Assembly: GCF_017744955.1 (NCBI RefSeq)
Contig: NZ_JAGIAG010000003.1
Span: forward strand, 495,765-559,764
Length of the DNA stretch: 64,000 nucleotides
Direction: 5' to 3'
Origin: Dokdonella sp.
GTDB taxonomy: Bacteria; Pseudomonadota; Gammaproteobacteria; Xanthomonadales; Rhodanobacteraceae
The position numbers were made by a program, and so were the translations under genes. Positions within the stretch are counted from its first letter, which is position 1, and each line of letters opens with the position of its first letter. The notes beneath the pieces are model-generated. The model ran no database searches. It was not told the origin of the DNA and saw only the letters and a program-made list of their open reading frames with translations. Below are positions 59,202-64,000 of this stretch, one piece after another.

Positions 59202-60185
59202 TCACAGATCGACCTGCCCCATCAACGGATCCTCACGCTGCCTGCACTGCTCGTGCTTGGTGCGCAAGGTTTCCGGCAGTCGTTCGGCGAGGAAATCGAC
59301 GAAGGCACGCACTGCCGGCAGCAGGCCGCGGCGGCTGGCATACACGAAGTGCGCGATGCCCTGCGGCACGCTCCATTCCGGCAGCAGCACTTCCAGCTCG
59401 CCGCGCAGGATCGCCGGCGCGCAGACGAATTCGGGCAGCGCCGCGATGCCGATGCCGCGCTTGGCCGCTTCGTAGAGCACGTTGAACTCGCCGCAGATCA
59501 TGCGCGCCTGCAATTCGACGGTGAGGCGGGTGCCGTCGTTGCCAGTCAGCTCCAGCGTCTGCGCGCCCTCGTGCTCCTGCACCGACAGCAGCGGCATCGA
59601 CTCCAGATCGGCCGGCGCCGACGGCCGGCCGTGCGCGTCGAGGAACGCCGGGCTCGCGCACAGCACGACGCGGCTGCGGCCGACGTTGCGCAGGATCAGG
59701 CTGGCCTCGGCGTCGAGCTTGTCGCGCACGCGGATCGCGACGTCGATGCCTTCGGCGATCAGGTCGACGCGCCGGTTGTTGGCGAATACGCGCACCTGCA
59801 CCTTCGGATGCGCGGCGAGGAAATCGGGCATCAGATACGCGAGCACGGTCTGCGCGATCGCCACCGGGCAGCTCACCCGCACCACGCCGCGCGGTTCGGC
59901 GCTGAGTTCGGCGACCGCGTCCTGCGCCGCCTGCGCCTCCTCCAGCATCGCGCGGCAGTGCGCGTAGAAGCGCTCGCCGACCTCGGTGACGGCGAAGCGC
60001 CGCGTGGTCCGCTGCAGCAGGCGCACGCCGAGGCGCTCCTCGAGCAGCGCGACGCGCTTGCTGAGGCGCGATTTCGGCACGCCGAGCGCGCGTCCGGCGG
60101 CGGAGAAGCCGCCGTGCTCGACCACGCCGGCGAAGAAACGCAGATCGTTCAGGTCCGAAAGCGCCCCGACCGTCATCAGGTTCAT
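59202..60185 (-). CDS. LysR-family transcriptional regulator
   Basis: A 327-residue regulator from ATG 60185, chosen because GAGGTG lies 6-7 bases upstream; a start at 60209 is also open. The N-terminal helix-turn-helix reads [34 protein letters not shown], followed by the LysR substrate-binding domain. It is divergent from azoR with a 111-base gap, the standard arrangement for a LysR regulator of an azoreductase or quinone-stress gene. Confidence 0.93.
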   Translation of the reverse strand: MNLMTVGALSDLNDLRFFAGVVEHGGFSAAGRALGVPKSRLSKRVALLEERLGVRLLQRTTRRFAVTEVGERFYAHCRAMLEEAQAAQDAVAELSAEPRGVVRVSCPVAIAQTVLAYLMPDFLAAHPKVQVRVFANNRRVDLIAEGIDVAIRVRDKLDAEASLILRNVGRSRVVLCASPAFLDAHGRPSAPADLESMPLLSVQEHEGAQTLELTGNDGTRLTVELQARMICGEFNVLYEAAKRGIGIAALPEFVCAPAILRGELEVLLPEWSVPQGIAHFVYASRRGLLPAVRAFVDFLAERLPETLRTKHEQCRQREDPLMGQVDL

Positions 60186-60208
60186 TGTTTCACCTCGCGA
60201 ACGATCCA

Positions 60209-60223
60209 TCCGAATTTTGCGGA
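60209..60223. promoter_or_regulatory. Candidate LysR operator between LysR gene and azoR
   Basis: TCCG (60209-60212) and CGGA (60220-60223) form a short inverted repeat with a 7-base AT-rich centre in the divergent gap. It is a plausible LysR half-site pair but short. Confidence 0.3.
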
Positions 60224-60296
60224 CTTATCGAAGCATCGTACACGCAATACCTTATTCCCGTCGCCGGAAACGGCATTCCACCGAACGAGGTTCGCC

Positions 60297-60881
60297 ATGA
60301 GTCTCCTGCACATCGATTCGAGCGCGCTCGGCGCGCATTCCGTCTCGCGCGAGCTCAGCGCCGCGCTGGTCGAGGCCTGGAAGCGCCGCAATCCCGGCGC
60401 GAAGGTCGTCTATCGCGATCTCGCCGCCAATCCGCTGCCGCACTGGAGGCTGGTGGCCGACGCGAACGATCCGGCGATGCGCGAGAACGGCGCCGTGCTC
60501 GAGGAGTTCCTCGCCGCCGACACTGTGGTGATCGGCGCGCCGATGTACAACTTCGGCATCCCCAGCTCGCTGAAGGCCTGGATCGACCGCATCGCGATCG
60601 CCGGCAAGACCTTCCGCTACACCGAAAAGGGCCCCGAAGGCCTGGCCGGCGGCAAGAAGATCGTCGTCGCCTCCTCGCGCGGCGGCATCTACTCGGAAGG
60701 CTCGCCGTACGCGGCGGCGGATTTCCAGGAAGCCTACCTGCGCCAGGTGTTCGGCTTCCTCGGCATCGCCGACGTCGAGTTCGTGCGCGCCGAAGGCGTC
60801 AACCTCGGCCCGGAACAGAAGGCGCAGGCGATCGCCTCGGCGCACGATGCGATCGAGGACTGCGCCCGCCTCGCCGCCTGA
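60297..60881 (+). CDS. azoR: FMN-dependent NADH-azoreductase
   Basis: A 194-residue flavodoxin-like enzyme with GAGG before the ATG. Family blocks are [54 protein letters not shown] and [15 protein letters not shown]. It reduces quinones and azo dyes with NADH, protecting against electrophiles. Divergent from a LysR regulator that probably controls it. Confidence 0.95.
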   Translation: MSLLHIDSSALGAHSVSRELSAALVEAWKRRNPGAKVVYRDLAANPLPHWRLVADANDPAMRENGAVLEEFLAADTVVIGAPMYNFGIPSSLKAWIDRIAIAGKTFRYTEKGPEGLAGGKKIVVASSRGGIYSEGSPYAAADFQEAYLRQVFGFLGIADVEFVRAEGVNLGPEQKAQAIASAHDAIEDCARLAA

Positions 60882-60924
60882 GCGAACGCCGCCGACCGCG
60901 GCGATGCGCTGTTCCATTTGAAGA

Positions 60925-61018
60925 GTGCGGCCACGGATGGCCGCGGGTAGATCAGCCGAAGACGTCGCTCGCCCGAACGATCCGCTTCCCGGATTGCAGC
61001 GATCGACAACGATCGCAC
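60925..61018. repeat. Dispersed two-block repeat, copy A
   Basis: Block 1 (60925-60953) centres on the palindromic GGCCACGGATGGCCGCGGG and ends TAGATC; block 2 (60997-61018) reads CAGCGATCGACAACGATCGC. The pair recurs at 63447-63542 with the same spacing of about 43-45 bases. It fills most of the azoR/aidB gap. Block 1 also resembles CGATGGCCGCGGATAAAG at 40235-40252. Confidence 0.65.
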
Positions 61019-61087
61019 CAGCGCATGCCGCACGAGCAATCCTCGTCCAGGTGACATAATCGCGGTCCCGACACCATTCCCGGCGTC

Positions 61088-62725
61088 ATGTCCGCATCGC
61101 CGCCCCCGCCGTTCGAGACGCATCGCGTCGACAATCAGCCGCCCGAGTTCGCTCCGCGCGACCTCTGGGCCGACGACGTCGCCTTGCGCGACGCGGTGCA
61201 GCGCGAAGGGGCCTCCGCCTACGCCGAGCGCATTGCCGCCTACGGCGCGCTCGCCGGCAGCGAACTGTACGCGCTCAGCTTCGACGCGCATCGCGACAAG
61301 CCGCGCTTGGGCACGCACGATCGCTTCGGCCACCGCATCGACGTGGTCGAGTTCCATCCGAACTACCACCGCATCCTGCAGGCCGCCGTCGAGCACGGCG
61401 TGGCCGGCCTGTCGTGGGCCGAGGCGGCGCCCGGCGCGCACGTCGCGCGCGCGGCGCTGTCCTATCTGCATCACCAGGTCGAGCCCGGCACCAGCTGCCC
61501 GCTGACGATGACGCACGCCGCCGCGCCGGTGCTGCGCCACGCGCCGCACCTGCGCGAATGGATCGACAAGATCGCCGCCTGCCGCTACGACGCGCGCGAC
61601 GTCGAGATGGCGGCCAAGCCCGGCGTCATGCTCGGCATGGGCATGACCGAGAAGCAGGGCGGCAGCGACGTGCGCAGCAACCGCACGCAGGCGACGCCGA
61701 CGGCGAGCCCCGGCGAATACGCGCTGGTCGGGCACAAGTGGTTCTTCTCGGCGCCGATGTGCGACGGCTTCCTGGTGCTGGCGCAGGCGCCCGGCGGACT
61801 GAGCTGCTTCCTGCTGCCGCGCCGCCTGCCGGACGGCAGCAAGAACGCGTTCCGCCTGATGCGGCTGAAGGACAAGCTCGGCGACTGGAGCAACGCGTCG
61901 AGCGAGGTCGAGTTCACCGACGCGAGCGCCTGGCTGGTCGGCGAGGAAGGCCGCGGCATCGCGACCATCCTCGAAATGGTCATGCTGACCCGGCTCGACT
62001 GCATGCTCGGCTCGGCCGCGACGATGCGCATGGCGCTGGCGCACGCGCTGCACCACACCGCGCACCGGCACGCGTTCGGCAAGCGCCTGATCGAGCAGGC
62101 GCTGATGCGCAACGTGCTGGTCGATCTCGCCGTCGAATCGGAAGCCGCGCTGGCACTGGCGATGCGCGTCGCGCGCGCGGTCGACGCGTCCGCGCGCGAT
62201 GCGCACGAGGCCGCGCTGGCGCGCGTCGCCACCGCGATCGGCAAGTACTGGGTCTGCAAGCGCGCGCCGGCCTTCGTCAACGAGGCGCAGGAATGCCTCG
62301 GCGGCGCCGGCTACGTGGAGGAGTCGATCCTGCCGCGGTTGTACCGGCAGGCGCCGCTGAACTCGATCTGGGAAGGCTCCGGCAACATCCAGTGCCTCGA
62401 CGTGCTGCGCGCGCTGTCTCGCGACCCGGCCTGCGGCGCGGCGCTGATCGCCGAGCTGGAAAGTGCGCGCGGCCTCGACCCTTCCTACGACGCCTCGCTG
62501 CCGGCGCTGAAGGACGCGTTGTCGCCGCAGCGTATCGACGAAACCGCCGCACGCGTGCTGACCGAACGTCTGGCGCTGACGTTGCAGGCCGGCGTGCTGC
62601 TGCGCGCCGGCAGCCCGGCCGCGCCGGTCTTCTGTCGCAGCCGCCTCGGCGGCGAGCACGGGCTGGGTTTCGGCACTTTGCCCGTCACGCTCGTCGACGA
62701 CCGCCTGATCGCGCGCGCGCTGTGA
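61088..62725 (+). CDS. aidB: AidB-family acyl-CoA dehydrogenase
   Basis: A 545-residue flavoprotein. The acyl-CoA dehydrogenase core is seen in MTEKQGGSDVRSNRTQA, GHKWFFSAPMCDGFLVLAQ and LPRLYRQAPLNSIWEGSG; the extended C-terminal helical domain and overall length fit AidB rather than ordinary dehydrogenases. AidB binds DNA and is induced by alkylation in E. coli; related proteins act as isovaleryl-CoA dehydrogenases. Neither role can be read from sequence alone. Confidence 0.93.
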   Translation: MSASPPPPFETHRVDNQPPEFAPRDLWADDVALRDAVQREGASAYAERIAAYGALAGSELYALSFDAHRDKPRLGTHDRFGHRIDVVEFHPNYHRILQAAVEHGVAGLSWAEAAPGAHVARAALSYLHHQVEPGTSCPLTMTHAAAPVLRHAPHLREWIDKIAACRYDARDVEMAAKPGVMLGMGMTEKQGGSDVRSNRTQATPTASPGEYALVGHKWFFSAPMCDGFLVLAQAPGGLSCFLLPRRLPDGSKNAFRLMRLKDKLGDWSNASSEVEFTDASAWLVGEEGRGIATILEMVMLTRLDCMLGSAATMRMALAHALHHTAHRHAFGKRLIEQALMRNVLVDLAVESEAALALAMRVARAVDASARDAHEAALARVATAIGKYWVCKRAPAFVNEAQECLGGAGYVEESILPRLYRQAPLNSIWEGSGNIQCLDVLRALSRDPACGAALIAELESARGLDPSYDASLPALKDALSPQRIDETAARVLTERLALTLQAGVLLRAGSPAAPVFCRSRLGGEHGLGFGTLPVTLVDDRLIARAL

Positions 62726-62924
62726 ACGGCGATCGCGCGACATCGCCAAGCCGTATGCTTCGTGCTCGGAAAAGCCTCATTCCCGCTCGCGTGGAAGCCC
62801 GCTGCGACCGCCGAAGGCCGGTCGCCCATTGTCGGCCGCCACCCGAAAGCACCACGGATGCCCGTGCGCGCGAGCACGACGCTTCTGCACGACCCATTCC
62901 CGCAATCCTCCAACGGAACGACCC

Positions 62925-63410
62925 ATGCAGCATCTGACCATCGTCACCACCGGCGGCACCATCGACAAGATCTACTTCGACGACAAGTCCACTTTCCAGA
63001 TCGGCGCGCCGCAGATCGGCGAGATCCTCCAGCAGCTCGGCGTCGATTTCAGCTTCGAGGTGGTGCCGGTGCTGCGCAAGGACAGCCTGCATCTGGACGA
63101 CGAGGATCGCGCCGCGGTGCGCGCGGCGATCGAACGGCAGATCCATCGCCACGTGCTGGTCACGCACGGCACCGACACGATGGTCGAGACCGCGCAGGCG
63201 CTCGCCGGCCTCGCCGGCAAGGTCATCGTGCTGACCGGCGCGCTAAATCCGGCGCTGTTCAAGGGCTCCGACGCGGTGTTCAACATCGGCTGCGCGGTCG
63301 GCGCCGTGCAGACCCTGCCCGACGGCGTCTACATCGCGATGAACGGGCGCATCTGGGATCCGTCGCGCGTACGCAAGAATCGCGACGCGAATCGCTTCGA
63401 GAGCCTGTAG
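62925..63410 (+). CDS. Single-domain asparaginase-like protein
   Basis: A 161-residue protein from ATG 62925 with GGAAC upstream; the frame is open to 62829. It begins MQHLTIVTTGGTIDKIYF, the first catalytic threonine motif, and has VTHGTDTMVETA, the second T-D motif, plus LTGALNPALFKGSDA and RVRKNRDAN near the end. These cover the N-terminal domain of type I/II L-asparaginases, but the usual C-terminal domain (total about 330 residues) is absent. Both nucleophile regions are present. Proteins of this short form occur in related bacteria, so it may be complete. A bidirectional terminator follows. Confidence 0.88.
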   Translation: MQHLTIVTTGGTIDKIYFDDKSTFQIGAPQIGEILQQLGVDFSFEVVPVLRKDSLHLDDEDRAAVRAAIERQIHRHVLVTHGTDTMVETAQALAGLAGKVIVLTGALNPALFKGSDAVFNIGCAVGAVQTLPDGVYIAMNGRIWDPSRVRKNRDANRFESL

Positions 63411-63446
63411 CGACTTCTCTGGAAGCCCGTAGCCGCTTTTCGAAAA

Positions 63447-63542
63447 ATGCGGCCGGCGACGGCCGCGAGTGGATCGCTCGCAGGCTCCGTACAGCACAGG
63501 TCCGAAAGACGCGCGGACAGCAGCGATCGAGGACGATCACAC
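63447..63542. repeat. Dispersed two-block repeat, copy B
   Basis: Block 1 (63447-63475) contains GCGGCCGGCGACGGCCGCGAG and ends GGATC; block 2 (63521-63542) reads CAGCGATCGAGGACGATCAC. Order and spacing match copy A at 60925-61018, with scattered substitutions. Confidence 0.65.
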
Positions 63543-63549
63543 GAACAAG

Positions 63550-63581
63550 AAAGGCGGCCGGAACGATCCGGCCGCCTTTTT
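63550..63581. terminator. Bidirectional rho-independent terminator
   Basis: AAAGGCGGCCGG (63550-63561) and CCGGCCGCCTTT (63568-63579) form a 12-bp stem with a 6-base loop; the run of T ends at 63581 and the matching A-run on the left serves the other strand. It separates the convergent asparaginase-like and PPC-domain genes. Confidence 0.93.
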
Positions 63582-63606
63582 CATCGCCTCCTGCGAGGGA
63601 TTGCCG

Positions 63607-64000
63607 CTATGGCGTGTAGTTCGGCGTCAACGTGACGCCGGAGAACGTCGAGTAGGCGCGCACGGCGACGTAGTACGTCCCCGCCGTCGGCGCGGTCCAC
63701 GAGCAGGTCTCGCTGTTGCCGCTGAGGTACGGACGGCAGGTGTAGCTGGTCGTCGACGGCGCGCCGCCGAGACGGACGTACAGGTCCGCATCGCCCGTGC
63801 CGCCGCTGATCGCGAAGGACAGGTTGCTCGCGCCGGACGGCACCACCAGCGTGTACGTCGGCGTCCAGCTGCCACTGCTCGCCGACAGGCCCGTCACCGG
63901 CACGCCATTCGTCAATGTCGTACCGCCGCCCCCGCCGGCGCTGTAGCTGCCGGTCAGGCTGAGCCCGCTGAAGGTCGAGTAGGCGTAGACCATCACGTAG
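63607..64000 (-). CDS. C-terminal part of an exported protein with PPC-type domains (5' end outside window)
   Basis: The frame is open to the window edge; the true start lies beyond 64000. The 3' fragment holds one complete pre-peptidase C-terminal (PPC) beta-sandwich (WTPTYTLVVPSGASNLSFAI, GDADLYVRLGGAPSTTSYTC, AGTYYVAVRAYSTFSGVTLT) and the end of a preceding one (VYAYSTFSGLSL), separated by a glycine-rich linker. Such tandem domains end many secreted proteases of this order. It has no DGFE tail. The catalytic part is outside the window. Confidence 0.85.
   Translation of the reverse strand, partial: YVMVYAYSTFSGLSLTGSYSAGGGGGTTLTNGVPVTGLSASSGSWTPTYTLVVPSGASNLSFAISGGTGDADLYVRLGGAPSTTSYTCRPYLSGNSETCSWTAPTAGTYYVAVRAYSTFSGVTLTPNYTP

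Overview
The window is one continuous, densely packed chromosomal stretch of a high-GC Gammaproteobacterium. The best guess is the Lysobacterales (Xanthomonadales), family Rhodanobacteraceae, close to Dokdonella. That placement is inferred from gene content: an ECF sigma factor coupled to a Ser/Thr kinase, large modular secreted proteins ending in an F-x-D-G-F-E type tail, clustered TPR-sulfotransferases, an intracellular PHA depolymerase, and DUF2069 beside wrbA. I saw no phage, plasmid backbone, CRISPR array, tRNA or rRNA. Two degraded genes are visible: an IS256-type transposase remnant (5303-5476) and a DUF1348/NTF2-like remnant (about 13998-14093).

Layout. 1-13861 is a signalling and secretome region: the 3' end of a secreted modular protein, an ECF sigma factor/kinase pair, two tandem small secreted cysteine-containing proteins, a membrane-anchored winged-helix/TPR regulator, and two large secreted modular proteins. 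14229-16925 is mutS. 17059-19960 is a compact arsenic operon (arsR, arsI/cadI, arsC, acr3, arsN1). 20075-21007 is a subclass B3 metallo-beta-lactamase. 21018-26472 is an AraC-type regulator divergent from a flavin monooxygenase, SDR, PF10118 and alpha/beta-hydrolase cluster. 26473-31426 holds housekeeping and stress genes (Hsp15, Gdx/SugE, RhlE, ParB-like, MgtC, YcaQ), followed by an M61 peptidase and a secreted BNR-type propeller protein. 36491-41303 has phaZ, doxX, a DUF4349 lipoprotein, a periplasmic cyclophilin and a YpfJ-type metallopeptidase. 41504-47680 is a tandem array of four TPR-sulfotransferases. 48016-51846 is another giant modular secreted protein. 52083-64000 carries rnt, an FmdB-type zinc ribbon, an EF-hand protein, an S41 peptidase-pseudouridine synthase-acyP-tlpA-yihY operon, wrbA/DUF2069, a LysR/azoR divergent pair, an AidB-type acyl-CoA dehydrogenase, a one-domain asparaginase and the 3' end of a PPC-domain secreted protein.

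What stands out. A short tail of the form (G/D)-x-(I/L)-F-x-(D/S)-G-F-(D/E) recurs in six otherwise different secreted proteins here. In four it is at the extreme C-terminus. In two it is internal and followed by an extra domain ending in ITIP. The large secreted proteins also share exchangeable modules. Together with the four tandem TPR-sulfotransferases, the kinase-coupled sigma factor and the paired small secreted proteins, these are the best candidates for undescribed biology. Several dispersed intergenic repeats (ATCCGCGT arrays, and a roughly 95-bp two-block repeat) are also visible. All functional names rest on reading motifs; no database search was run.
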